Below are positions 17,616 to 25,710 of a stretch of 42,980 nt of DNA, one piece after another. The stretch's first letter is position 1. Every line of letters starts with the position of its first letter. Under the pieces are notes generated by a model. The model made no database searches. It had not been told where the DNA came from and saw only the letters and a program-made list of their open reading frames with translations. This DNA comes from Parapedobacter lycopersici_A (GTDB taxonomy: Bacteria; Bacteroidota; Bacteroidia; Sphingobacteriales; Sphingobacteriaceae): positions 1 through 42,980 of the forward strand of contig NZ_JBEBRB010000019.1 in NCBI RefSeq assembly GCF_040395035.1. Reading direction: 5' to 3'. Position numbers and translations under genes: made by a program.

Positions 17616-17951
17616 ATGCCTTACAAGGAACGTGAAATTAACAAGCTGTATTACACCATGGGCGAAGTAACTGCCCTCTTTGGTGTAAACGCGTCACAGA
17701 TACGATTCTACGAACGCGAATTTGACATTATTCAGCCTAAGAAAAACAAGAAAGGGAACCGCCTGTTTACACCGGACGATATAGCTAACCTGAAAATCAT
17801 TTTCAACCTGGTCAAAGACAAGGGGTACACCCTTCAGGGTGCCCGCGATTACCTACGAAACAATAAAGGTGAGGCCCGTGAGCAGCAGCGTGTAATTGAT
17901 TCGCTGGAGCGGTTAAAAGTTTTTCTGCTGGAAGTACGTGATAGTCTTTAG
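17616..17951 (+). CDS. MerR-family transcriptional regulator
   Basis: A 111-residue protein. The N-terminal winged helix-turn-helix of the MerR family is clear (YYTMGEVTALFGVNASQIRFYEREFDII, then the wing with NRLFTPDDIANLKIIFNLVKDKGYTLQGARDYL). A short coiled-coil C-terminus follows with no effector domain or cysteines, so it is unlikely to be a metal sensor. Similar short MerR proteins follow M23 peptidase genes in many Bacteroidota. Its target is unknown. Its last 4 bp overlap the stop of convergent fbp. Confidence 0.88.
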   Translation: MPYKEREINKLYYTMGEVTALFGVNASQIRFYEREFDIIQPKKNKKGNRLFTPDDIANLKIIFNLVKDKGYTLQGARDYLRNNKGEAREQQRVIDSLERLKVFLLEVRDSL

Positions 17952-18979
17952 CCTGCCGCCGTTACCGGTACTGCCATATCCACTGCCTGAAGAAATTCCT
18001 CTACCTTATTCACCATCTCCGTGCTGCCAATGAAAATAGGTGTACGCTGATGCAGGTGCTTCGGCTGGATTTCCAGGATCCGGCCACTGCCGTCAGTTGC
18101 CTTCCCTCCTGCCTGCTCCACAATAAATGCCATTGGATTACATTCATACATCAGCCGCAATTTACCATCGGGGTGCGAAGATGTGGTTGGATAGAGGAAA
18201 ATGCCGCCCTTGATTAACGTACGGTGTATGTCGGCGGCCATGGAGCCGATATACCGGGATGTAAAGGGTCTGGAAGTAGCTTTATCTTCCACCTGGCAAT
18301 ATTTTATATAGTCTTTTACGCCCTGTGGAAATTTGACGTAGTTGCCTTCATTAATGGAATAGATGGTCCCGTTTTCAGGAACCCGCATATTCGGGTGCGA
18401 AAGACAGAATTCACCGATAGACGGATCCAATGTAAAGCCATTCACACCTTTTCCTGTGGTATACACTAACATCGTGGATGAACCGTATATGACATATCCG
18501 GCGGCAACCTGTTTAGTACCTTCCTGTAAAATCTCTTCGAGCTGCACCGGTCCATCGGTGGCTGTACGGCGATAGATGGAGAAGATCGTACCTACCGATA
18601 CGTTTACATCCGTGTTTGACGAACCATCCAGCGGATCAATACAAACGATGTATTTCGCGTTCCTGGATATTTCCGATTTAATCGAAACGCATTCGTCATG
18701 TTCTTCGGAAGCCACCACGCAGCATTCTCCGCCGCTGCTTAGCGCGGAGATGAATTGTTCATCTGCATACACGTCCAGTTTTTTCTGTCCCTCCCCCTGT
18801 ACGTTTGTCGTACCGGTATCGCCCAGAATGTTGACGAGCCCGGCTTTGTTCACCTCGCGGTTCACAATCTTGGCGGCGATGCCAACGTCGCGCAGTAACC
18901 GTGACAACTCGCCCTTTGCATATGGAAAGTCGGCCTGTTTTTCAATAATGAACTGTCCCAATGTCGTGACCTTCGTCAT
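17948..18979 (-). CDS. fbp: Fructose-1,6-bisphosphatase, class 1
   Basis: Gluconeogenic enzyme that hydrolyses fructose-1,6-bisphosphate to fructose-6-phosphate. It has 343 residues from the ATG at 18979 (MTKVTTLGQFI). A longer in-frame start at 19021 lies at the expected transcription start and adds untypical residues. Signatures are VASEEHDE, the metal-binding DPLDGSSNTDVNVSVGTIFSIY, and GGIFLYP with KLRLMYECNPMAFIVEQAGGKA near the C-terminus. It stands alone with a -7 element upstream. Confidence 0.96.
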   Translation of the reverse strand: MTKVTTLGQFIIEKQADFPYAKGELSRLLRDVGIAAKIVNREVNKAGLVNILGDTGTTNVQGEGQKKLDVYADEQFISALSSGGECCVVASEEHDECVSIKSEISRNAKYIVCIDPLDGSSNTDVNVSVGTIFSIYRRTATDGPVQLEEILQEGTKQVAAGYVIYGSSTMLVYTTGKGVNGFTLDPSIGEFCLSHPNMRVPENGTIYSINEGNYVKFPQGVKDYIKYCQVEDKATSRPFTSRYIGSMAADIHRTLIKGGIFLYPTTSSHPDGKLRLMYECNPMAFIVEQAGGKATDGSGRILEIQPKHLHQRTPIFIGSTEMVNKVEEFLQAVDMAVPVTAAG

Positions 18980-19023
18980 AAAAAGCTGTTTAGTTAGTGT
19001 ATTTGGATTCCCTGAAAACAAAG

Positions 19024-19031
19024 CAAAATTA
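19024..19031 (-). promoter_or_regulatory. -7 element of fbp
   Basis: TAATTTTG on the minus strand fits TAnnTTTG, 44 nt before the chosen ATG. The -33 TTG is not at the usual distance. Confidence 0.45.
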
Positions 19032-19076
19032 CGACCAAAAAATCAAAAAACAGGGCACTTAGTGTAAAATACTTTT

Positions 19077-19571
19077 TCACCGGCCGGCCAGCTCCACCAC
19101 CTCCAGCTGTTCAATACGCTTTCCATCAATGCTAAATCGTAAAAGCGTCCTTACCTGGTGCCAACCCTGTTTACCTGCAGCACCGGGATTAAGGTGCAGC
19201 AGCTGCAATTTCTGGTCGTACATTACCTTCAGGATATGAGAGTGGCCGCATATAAAGAGCGCGGGCGGGTGCTGATTGATCTCCTTTTTGACCTGGGGAC
19301 TGTACCGACCGGGGTATCCCCCGATATGGGTCATCCATACCTCCACATCCTCACAGCGAAAGCGTAAGTGTTCGGGATACTGCCCACGGATATCCGGGCC
19401 ATCTATGTTTCCATATACTCCCCGGAGTGGTTTCATCGCCGCAAGTGTATCTGCCACGACCAGGCTTCCGAAATCGCCGGCATGCCATATTTCATCACAT
19501 GCATCGAAATGTTCCAACAGGGCATCATCAAGGTAATTATGAGTATCCGATAATAGGCCAATCCGGGTCAT
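19077..19571 (-). CDS. YfcE-type metallophosphoesterase
   Basis: A 164-residue calcineurin-like phosphodiesterase of the MJ0936/YfcE family. All five metal-site motifs are present: DTH near residue 9, GD (HAGDFG), GN (VYGNID), the THIGG segment and GHSH near residue 110. The physiological substrate is not known. It sits 37 bp downstream of trmN6 on the same strand and is probably co-transcribed with it. Confidence 0.88.
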   Translation of the reverse strand: MTRIGLLSDTHNYLDDALLEHFDACDEIWHAGDFGSLVVADTLAAMKPLRGVYGNIDGPDIRGQYPEHLRFRCEDVEVWMTHIGGYPGRYSPQVKKEINQHPPALFICGHSHILKVMYDQKLQLLHLNPGAAGKQGWHQVRTLLRFSIDGKRIEQLEVVELAGR

Positions 19572-19608
19572 TTTTAATCGTTTGATTATGGGTAATGTGG
19601 GTTAAACA

Positions 19609-20319
19609 CTAAAATATAATAAAAAAATCGCGAAGCAATTGCCGATAGGCGTCGCTGTGCAGGCCCCGATGTTCATAGATCACAAAGTCGCTCCGGATAC
19701 CCGTCTCTCCTTCCTTACCCAACGCCAGTATATTACGTACCGGATTGTCGTCCTTGGCAAATGAATAAACAGCTACCTCCCATTGTTTTATTAACCCGTA
19801 TTCCATCGCCGCCCGCCGCGCTACTTGATCAGCCACGGCCGGCGGCAACACCAGCTGCAGGCTACCGGTGGGAGTTAACCATGCGGATGCCCGGGCCAGC
19901 ATTCCGTCGAAAAAAATAATGTCCGTGTGTCTGGCTGTGCGTTTACGTTCGTCGGTGTTAGTCAGCGACTGTAAAAAATAAGGTGGATTGGAAACGATCA
20001 GATCGTACGGTGTGGTAGGCTCAAACGCTTCGAGGGCAACGCCGAAACAGGAAATACGGTTTGCAAAGATTGAAGCATTAAAATTTTTGCATGCGGTTTG
20101 TGCGGTCTCGGAATCAATCTCGATAGCCGTAACCCGGGTGTCAGGAAAGCGCTGGGCGAGCATGAGGGCGATTACGCCGGTTCCGGTTCCGATATCGAGT
20201 ACATTAGCAGGGTTACCTGCGGACGCCATGGCCCCAAGCAATACCCCATCGGTGTTGATTTTCATGGCGCAGCCCGTCTGGTCTATTTCAAACCGTTTGA
20301 AGCGAAATATATCCGACAT
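19609..20319 (-). CDS. trmN6: tRNA1(Val) A37-N6 methyltransferase
   Basis: A 236-residue SAM-dependent methyltransferase of the YfiC/TrmN6 group, which makes m6A37 in tRNA-Val. It begins with the FRFKRFEIDQTGCAMKINTDGVLLGA block typical of the family. The SAM site VLDIGTGTGVIALML lies near residue 41, and the catalytic NPPYF motif near residue 110 marks N6-adenine methylation. A possible -7 element (TAATTTTA on the minus strand, 20329-20336) overlaps the 47-bp gap to the response regulator gene. Confidence 0.88.
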   Translation of the reverse strand: MSDIFRFKRFEIDQTGCAMKINTDGVLLGAMASAGNPANVLDIGTGTGVIALMLAQRFPDTRVTAIEIDSETAQTACKNFNASIFANRISCFGVALEAFEPTTPYDLIVSNPPYFLQSLTNTDERKRTARHTDIIFFDGMLARASAWLTPTGSLQLVLPPAVADQVARRAAMEYGLIKQWEVAVYSFAKDDNPVRNILALGKEGETGIRSDFVIYEHRGLHSDAYRQLLRDFFIIF

Positions 20320-20366
20320 AACCTGTCGTAAAATTAGCGTTCTCCCGGGAAAAAACCTATGGAAAT

Positions 20367-21053
20367 CTACGCTTCGAACTTATAGCCCACACCTTTCACA
20401 GTGGTCACATACGATTCGCCGATTTTTTCACGCAATTTGCGGATGTGCACATCGATGGTACGGTTGGTAACTACCACCGAGTCTTCCCAGATATTTTTCA
20501 GGATCACTTCACGGGTATACACTTTTCCCGGTTTTGATGCAAGCAAATACAGCAATTCAAACTCTTTTTTTGCCAGCACGATCTTGTTTCCGTTCTTAAA
20601 TACCAGAAATGCTTCGCGGTCGATCACCAGATCAGCGATCTCCAGTTTTTCAGCCGGGAGTTCCTCGGGCTGGGCATTCCGGCGCAGGATGGCATTGATA
20701 CGGCTCAGCAATGCCCGTGGTTTGATGGGCTTGGCAATGTAATCGTCGGCACCGACGTTGAAGCCGGCAATTTCCGAATACTCCTCGCTCCGCGCCGTAA
20801 GAAACACCATAAATGTGCTTTTGAACTCCGGCATGGCGCGCATGATGCGGCAGGCTTCAATACCATCCATTTTGGGCATCATGACATCCAGGATGATCAG
20901 ATCAGGCATGGTCTTCTTAGCTGTAGATACCGCTTCCTGTCCATTGGATGCCGTATATACTTGGTAGCCTTCACGCTTCAGATTATAGGCGATCAGCTCC
21001 ACGATATCCGGTTCGTCATCAACCACCAGGATCTTTTGTTTTGCAGTGCTCAT
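20367..21053 (-). CDS. OmpR/PhoB-type response regulator
   Basis: A 228-residue two-component response regulator. The receiver domain has the acidic pair D12/D13, the phospho-acceptor D56 (LIILDVMMPKMDG), a conserved Thr in FLTARSEE and K108 in YIAKPIKP. The C-terminal winged helix has the expected FELLYLLASKPGKVYTREVIL, then RTIDVHIRKLREKIG and VTTVKGVGYKFE. No histidine kinase gene lies beside it in this window, so its input is unknown. It resembles PhoP/PhoB-type regulators in general and I do not assign a specific one. Confidence 0.93.
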   Translation of the reverse strand: MSTAKQKILVVDDEPDIVELIAYNLKREGYQVYTASNGQEAVSTAKKTMPDLIILDVMMPKMDGIEACRIMRAMPEFKSTFMVFLTARSEEYSEIAGFNVGADDYIAKPIKPRALLSRINAILRRNAQPEELPAEKLEIADLVIDREAFLVFKNGNKIVLAKKEFELLYLLASKPGKVYTREVILKNIWEDSVVVTNRTIDVHIRKLREKIGESYVTTVKGVGYKFEA

Positions 21054-21154
21054 GGTCCTTATTTTTGGCTAAAGTATGTACTTAATGGTAAGTAGCGGTT
21101 AATGTAACATTAACAAATCGTTAAACAACACGATTTATTAATGTAAAGGATGCA

Positions 21155-22252
21155 CTAATCCAACGTTTTTTTCAAAAAGGCAGCCAGTTCCGGTCCACGC
21201 AGGTTTTTTGCCACAATAATACCATTCGGATCGAGCAAGTAAGACGTCGGAATAGCCTGTAGGCGGTATAATTCCACCACGTCGCTGCCCCAGGCCCGCA
21301 GGTCGGACACCTGTGTCCACTCCAGACCGTCCTGCGTAATGGCCCGCATCCAGGCGCCCGGATTGTCATCAAGCGATACGCCCAGCACAGTGAATCCCTT
21401 ATCTTTATAGGCATGGTATTGCGCAACGATATTGGGATTTTCCTCCCGGCAGGGGACACACCACGATGCCCAGAAATCAACTAACGTATATTTACCCTGA
21501 AAATCGGAAAGCTTTACCGGCTGATTATTGGGTGTCAGCGATTCAAATGCGGGCGCCGGCTGGCCCACCGCAAGCCGTTTTAGTTTAGCTGTTTCATCGA
21601 GAAACCGCCTGACGGTCGCATTGTCTTCCCAGCGTCCGGCAATACGGCCGGCATAGGCCACCAATTCCGTTTCTGCAATATCCGCTTCGAGGGTACTCAT
21701 GGCGTAAAATCCCGCCAGGTCGTCATTTTGCTGCGCAAACTGTACAGCATCGTCCGTATATTTCTGCATCCCTTCCCGATACCGCAGCAGGAATTCCTGC
21801 CGTAGGTTTTCTACCGCGGTGTCCGGCAGATTAGCTGCCTGTTCGGCAAATTCCGCTTCGAGGTCCGCTGCAAATTTTTCCTTTTCCGCACGGGAAGCAG
21901 CAAAGCCCTTGATTTTAGTTGACAACTCGGATCCGGATACGGTATAGACATCGCTGGCATTTGCGAGGTCAGCCGCAAAGACCACGTCATCGCCCGTCTG
22001 CAGGATCAGGTGATAGCGATGCTTACCGGCCTCCAGGGTCAGTAACCGGGGTTGGGATGTTGCCCGCTGAAACCGGAATTGCCCATTCTCTGTCAAAAAA
22101 GCCGAATCCAGCTTCCGGTCGCCCTCGTAGAGCACAACCGTCTGGACCGTTTCCGTATTATCGATCCGACCATTGATTACGAAGCCGCCGTCATTGGAGC
22201 ATCCCGTCAGAACCAGTATTGCCAGAATCGCAATAATTGTATATTTTCCCAT
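21155..22252 (-). CDS. TlpA-like thioredoxin-fold lipoprotein
   Basis: A 365-residue lipoprotein of the TlpA/ResA group. The signal peptide ends in lipobox LTGC with Cys18. About residues 22-115 read as a beta-rich DUF4369-like domain, a helical linker follows, and the thioredoxin fold covers about 235-365. The redox motif CVPC near residue 265 (DFWASWCVPCREENPNI) is intact, and a cis-Pro lies in the AIPTSYLLDP segment. It probably acts as a thiol-disulfide oxidoreductase in the periplasm. It begins only 7 bp after the alaS stop and has no visible promoter of its own. Confidence 0.9.
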   Translation of the reverse strand: MGKYTIIAILAILVLTGCSNDGGFVINGRIDNTETVQTVVLYEGDRKLDSAFLTENGQFRFQRATSQPRLLTLEAGKHRYHLILQTGDDVVFAADLANASDVYTVSGSELSTKIKGFAASRAEKEKFAADLEAEFAEQAANLPDTAVENLRQEFLLRYREGMQKYTDDAVQFAQQNDDLAGFYAMSTLEADIAETELVAYAGRIAGRWEDNATVRRFLDETAKLKRLAVGQPAPAFESLTPNNQPVKLSDFQGKYTLVDFWASWCVPCREENPNIVAQYHAYKDKGFTVLGVSLDDNPGAWMRAITQDGLEWTQVSDLRAWGSDVVELYRLQAIPTSYLLDPNGIIVAKNLRGPELAAFLKKTLD

Positions 22253-22259
22253 GATATTA

Positions 22260-24890
22260 TTAATTAACGTCGACCTGTGTTACAAATGTACGCGCCCGAG
22301 TCAGGGCATTGGCCAGTCCGTCGCTGTTTTTACCTCCCGCCGTGGCGTAAAAAGGCTGTCCACCACCACCACCCTGGATTTCGCGAGCCAGTTCCCGCAC
22401 AATGTTTCCGGCATGAAGGCCACGGCTTTCCACCAGGCCGTCCGACACCACCACGGTAAGCAAGGGTTTATTCTGAATAACCGTTCCAAGCACCAGGAAC
22501 AGGTTATTGAGTTTTCCTTTCAGTGCATAGGCCAGTGTTTTCACAGCTTCGGCATTCGGAAGCTCCACCTGCTGGGCAATAAAATGAACACCATCGATAT
22601 TTTCAGCTTTGTTGGCCAATTCGGTGGTGAGCTGCAGTGCCCGGTCCGTAGCGGCACGTTCCGCCTCCTTCCGTAGTACTGCATTCTCCTCCTTCAGTTT
22701 ATTGAGTGCCTGGACGGCATCCTTAGGACTGTTCAGCGATTCCCGCAGTTGGCCGATCGTATCCAGCTGTTCATAAATAAACTGTTCTGCACCGCGGCCG
22801 GTTATGGCCTCGATACGGCGTACGCCAGCAGCCACAGCACTTTCCGCAGTCACTTTAAAAAAACCGATCTGGCCCGTAGCCTGCACATGTGTACCGCCGC
22901 AAAGTTCTTTTGAAAAATGGTCATCAAACGTGATTACCCGCACATACTCCCCGTATTTTTCACCAAACAAGGCCGTAACACCGCTGTCAATCGCCTGCTG
23001 GAACGGCACATTCCGTTTTTCCTGGAGTGCAATATTCCGGCGGATGCTGGCGTTGACGATCTGTTCAATCCGCAGCAATTCATCGGCCGTTACCTTAGCA
23101 AAATGCGCAAAATCAAACCGCAGGTAATCGGCATTGACCAGCGAGCCCTTCTGGCTCACATGATCACCCAGCACATCGCGCAGCGCAGCATGCAACAGGT
23201 GTGTGGCCGTATGATTGCGTTCGGTATCCAGGCGTTTAGCGGCATCTACTTTGGCGGTGAACAGCCCATTCAGTTGCGCCGGTAATTCATCGGTATAATG
23301 AACGGTCAGTCCGTTTTCTTTTTTTGTATCGGTAATGGTTATCGTTTCCCCACCATCGTCGGCGACCAATAGGCCCGTATCCCCCACCTGTCCGCCGCCC
23401 TCGGCATAAAATGGTGTGGTGGCCAATACCACTTGGTATTGCGTTTTTCCTTTGGCCGTTACTTGCCGGTATTTGAGGATTTCTGTCCGGCATTCCAGGT
23501 CGTCGTATCCGACAAAATCCACGGTATCGCCTTCATGTACCGTTAACCAGTCGCCCGTATCAATGGCCGTAGCCGCCCGTGAACGGCTTTTCTGTGCATC
23601 AAGCGCCTGCTGAAAGCCAGTCATGTCCACCTTTATGCCCTTTTCGCGCGCTAACAGGTCGGTCAGGTCAATAGGGAACCCAAATGTATCGTATAGTTCA
23701 AACGCAAAATCACCGGCAACGGATGTGTTTCCGACAGCATATGCTTCAAATCGCTGCATCCCCGTCACCAGCGTACGTAGGAATGCCTGTTCCTCTTCGA
23801 GCACCACCTTTTGCACAAAATCCTGCTGGGCAGCCAGTTCGTCGAAAACACCTTCAAACTGCTTGGCCAGCAAGGGCACCAATTCATGCAAAAAAGGTTC
23901 CTTAAAGCCCAGAAACGTATAGGCGTACCGCACTGCACGCCGCAAAATACGGCGGATCACGTAGCCGGCCTTGTTATTTGCCGGCAACTGGCCGTCGGCG
24001 ATGGCGAAGCTGATGGCACGGATATGATCGGCCAGAACCCGCATGGCAATATCGGTCTGTTCGCTGCTCCCGTATGTTATTCCGGCCCGTTCGGCTATAT
24101 AGCGGATCAGCGGCTGGAACACGTCGGTATCGTAGTTGGAACGCTTGTTCTGGATGACCCGGACTAACCGTTCAAAGCCCATACCGGTATCCACATGCTT
24201 GGCCGGCAGTGGCTTCAATGTTCCGTCTTTCTGGCGGTTAAACTGCATGAATACGAGGTTCCAGATCTCGATGACCTGGGGGTGGTCTGCGTTTACCAGC
24301 GTTTTGCCGTCTACAGCCTGCCTTTCCGTGTCGGGACGGCAGTCTACGTGGATTTCCGAACATGGTCCGCATGGTCCGGTGTCGCCCATTTCCCAAAAAT
24401 TATCCTTTTTATTGCCCAGCAGGATACGATCTTCGGCGATAACTTCTTTCCAGAAATCCTGAGCCTCCGTGTCTTTGGGTAGCCCATCCTGGGCATCACC
24501 CTCAAAAATGGTGACATACAGGCGGTCTTTCGGGATTCCGTATACGGATGTAATCAGTTCCCAGCTCCAGGCAATCGCCTCTTTCTTGAAATAGTCGCCG
24601 AAACTCCAGTTGCCCAGCATTTCAAACAAGGTGTGGTGATAAGTATCGATCCCGACCTCATCCAGGTCGTTATGCTTGCCCGATACACGCAGGCACCGCT
24701 GGGTATCGGCCACCCGGTGGTACCGGGGCTGCGCCTCACCCAAAAAGAAATCCTTGAACTGATTCATCCCCGCATTGGTGAACATCAGGGTAGGGTCATT
24801 TTTGATTACTACAGGCGCGGAAGGCACAATCTGATGGCCCTTATCCTGGAAAAAAGCCAAAAAGGCTTCGCGGATTTCTTTACTGGTCAT
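22260..24890 (-). CDS. alaS: Alanine-tRNA ligase
   Basis: Charges tRNA-Ala with alanine. It has 876 residues from the ATG at 24890 (MTSKEIREAFLAFFQDKGH). An in-frame start at 24956 would cross the promoter and is rejected. The class II catalytic domain opens the protein (PTLMFTNAGMNQFKDFFLG, then GNWSFGDYFKKEAI). The editing domain has the zinc-binding HTATH motif (NHTATHLLHAAL) and CGGTHV. The C-terminal coiled coil and DHHA1 domain end in the glycine-rich GGGGGQPFYATAGGK segment. The TlpA-like gene follows 7 bp downstream. Confidence 0.98.
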   Translation of the reverse strand: MTSKEIREAFLAFFQDKGHQIVPSAPVVIKNDPTLMFTNAGMNQFKDFFLGEAQPRYHRVADTQRCLRVSGKHNDLDEVGIDTYHHTLFEMLGNWSFGDYFKKEAIAWSWELITSVYGIPKDRLYVTIFEGDAQDGLPKDTEAQDFWKEVIAEDRILLGNKKDNFWEMGDTGPCGPCSEIHVDCRPDTERQAVDGKTLVNADHPQVIEIWNLVFMQFNRQKDGTLKPLPAKHVDTGMGFERLVRVIQNKRSNYDTDVFQPLIRYIAERAGITYGSSEQTDIAMRVLADHIRAISFAIADGQLPANNKAGYVIRRILRRAVRYAYTFLGFKEPFLHELVPLLAKQFEGVFDELAAQQDFVQKVVLEEEQAFLRTLVTGMQRFEAYAVGNTSVAGDFAFELYDTFGFPIDLTDLLAREKGIKVDMTGFQQALDAQKSRSRAATAIDTGDWLTVHEGDTVDFVGYDDLECRTEILKYRQVTAKGKTQYQVVLATTPFYAEGGGQVGDTGLLVADDGGETITITDTKKENGLTVHYTDELPAQLNGLFTAKVDAAKRLDTERNHTATHLLHAALRDVLGDHVSQKGSLVNADYLRFDFAHFAKVTADELLRIEQIVNASIRRNIALQEKRNVPFQQAIDSGVTALFGEKYGEYVRVITFDDHFSKELCGGTHVQATGQIGFFKVTAESAVAAGVRRIEAITGRGAEQFIYEQLDTIGQLRESLNSPKDAVQALNKLKEENAVLRKEAERAATDRALQLTTELANKAENIDGVHFIAQQVELPNAEAVKTLAYALKGKLNNLFLVLGTVIQNKPLLTVVVSDGLVESRGLHAGNIVRELAREIQGGGGGQPFYATAGGKNSDGLANALTRARTFVTQVDVN

Positions 24891-24922
24891 TGAAACACTA
24901 ATGCTATTGAATTTTTTTTTGA

Positions 24923-24953
24923 CAAAATTAACGAAAATAGCCTGTTTGTGCAA
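24923..24953 (-). promoter_or_regulatory. Promoter of alaS
   Basis: On the minus strand TTG (24953-24951), 20-bp spacer, TAATTTTG (24930-24923). This matches the Bacteroidota consensus exactly. The leader to the ATG at 24890 is about 27 nt. The -33 element is 17 bp from the nearest palindrome of the neighbouring array. Confidence 0.72.
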
Positions 24954-24970
24954 CAAACACTGCGGTTAAT

Positions 24971-25046
24971 TATCTGCCTTAAAGCAGATAACGTTAAATA
25001 TCTGTCTATAAACAGATAAAAATAAATATCTGCTTTAAGACAGATA
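24971..25046. promoter_or_regulatory. Array of three 20-bp palindromes at 28-bp spacing (putative operators)
   Basis: Three inverted repeats: 24971-24990, 24999-25018 and 25027-25046. Arms are TATCTGC/GCAGATA, TATCTGT/ACAGATA and TATCTGC/ACAGATA; the centres are the 6-bp A/T-rich CTTAAA, CTATAA and TTTAAG. Starts are exactly 28 bp apart, separated by 8-bp A/T-rich spacers that differ from each other, so only the palindromes are conserved. The array lies between the divergent alaS and satD promoters and upstream of both predicted transcription starts, so it probably acts as DNA and not as an RNA hairpin. Site 3 ends 3 bp from the satD -33 TTG. Likely bound by a dimeric regulator, possibly SatD itself. 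Confidence 0.8.
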
Positions 25047-25049
25047 AAT

Positions 25050-25080
25050 TTGCTTTATTTCCGGACATCACTTATTTTTG
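25050..25080 (+). promoter_or_regulatory. Promoter of satD-DUF3307
   Basis: TTG (25050-25052), 20-bp spacer, TATTTTTG (25073-25080), an exact match to TTG-N17-23-TAnnTTTG. Transcription would begin near 25086, shortly before the ATG at 25099. The TTG at 25078 is part of the -7 element and is therefore not the start codon. Confidence 0.7.
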
Positions 25081-25098
25081 GGTAACTATTCGGTTACT

Positions 25099-25710
25099 AT
25101 GATTGGAGTTATTGTAGGAGACATGATCAATTCCCAGCAGGCCGACCCGGGCGTATGGCTACCTGTATTGAAGGAAACGCTCCGCCGGATCGGTCCTTCG
25201 CCACAGACCTGGGAGATTATCCGGGGCGACAGCTTCCAGCTGGAAGTAACTCCGGCCGAAAATGTACTCAGCGAGGCACTGTGCATTAAAGCCACCATGA
25301 AAAGCCTTGCCGGTCTTGACGTACGGATGGCGATTGGTATCGGTGCCAAAGCGTACAGTGCGCCAACCATCAGCGAAGCCGGCGGGGAAGCATTCACGAA
25401 TTCAGGACGATTGTTTGACCACCTGAAAAAAACCACGCTGGCCATTAAATCACCCTGGAAAGAGGTAGACCGCGTGATGAACCTCTGCCTGGAACTAGCC
25501 TTGCTGACAATGGACCGGTGGACTGTCAATTCGGCTGAAATCATGGCCCTCTCCATCCGGCACCCCCAGAAAACACAACAGGAGCTAGCCCGGGTCATCG
25601 GGATCAGCCAAGGGCGGGTAAGTGAGCGGCAGCAGCGCGCTGGGCATGAAGAAATTATGAATCTGGACAGGTATTTCAGGGAGTTAATCCAACAAAAGGC
25701 AAAAAAATGA
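25099..25710 (+). CDS. SatD-family protein with C-terminal helix-turn-helix
   Basis: A 203-residue protein of the SatD family; the name comes from the streptococcal sat acid-tolerance operon and the molecular role is unknown. The N-terminus MIGVIVGDMINSQQ, with a RGDSFQLEV segment near residue 50 and VRMAIGIGAK near 80, has the look of a nucleotidyl-cyclase-like alpha/beta fold, but I do not claim catalysis. The C-terminus (about 150-190, KTQQELARVIGISQGRVSERQQRAG) is a sigma-region-4-like helix-turn-helix. The stop overlaps the next ATG as ATGA. Preceded by the palindrome array, which suggests autoregulation. Confidence 0.82.
   Translation: MIGVIVGDMINSQQADPGVWLPVLKETLRRIGPSPQTWEIIRGDSFQLEVTPAENVLSEALCIKATMKSLAGLDVRMAIGIGAKAYSAPTISEAGGEAFTNSGRLFDHLKKTTLAIKSPWKEVDRVMNLCLELALLTMDRWTVNSAEIMALSIRHPQKTQQELARVIGISQGRVSERQQRAGHEEIMNLDRYFRELIQQKAKK

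Noticed and set aside
24891..24956. Longer N-terminus for AlaS
   Set aside because: It would span the -7 and -33 elements and adds residues not found in alanyl-tRNA synthetases.
24971..25046. CRISPR array or riboswitch reading of the palindrome array
   Set aside because: Repeats are only 20 bp with 8-bp spacers, and each is itself an inverted repeat, unlike CRISPR. The array lies upstream of both predicted transcription starts, so an RNA element is unlikely.
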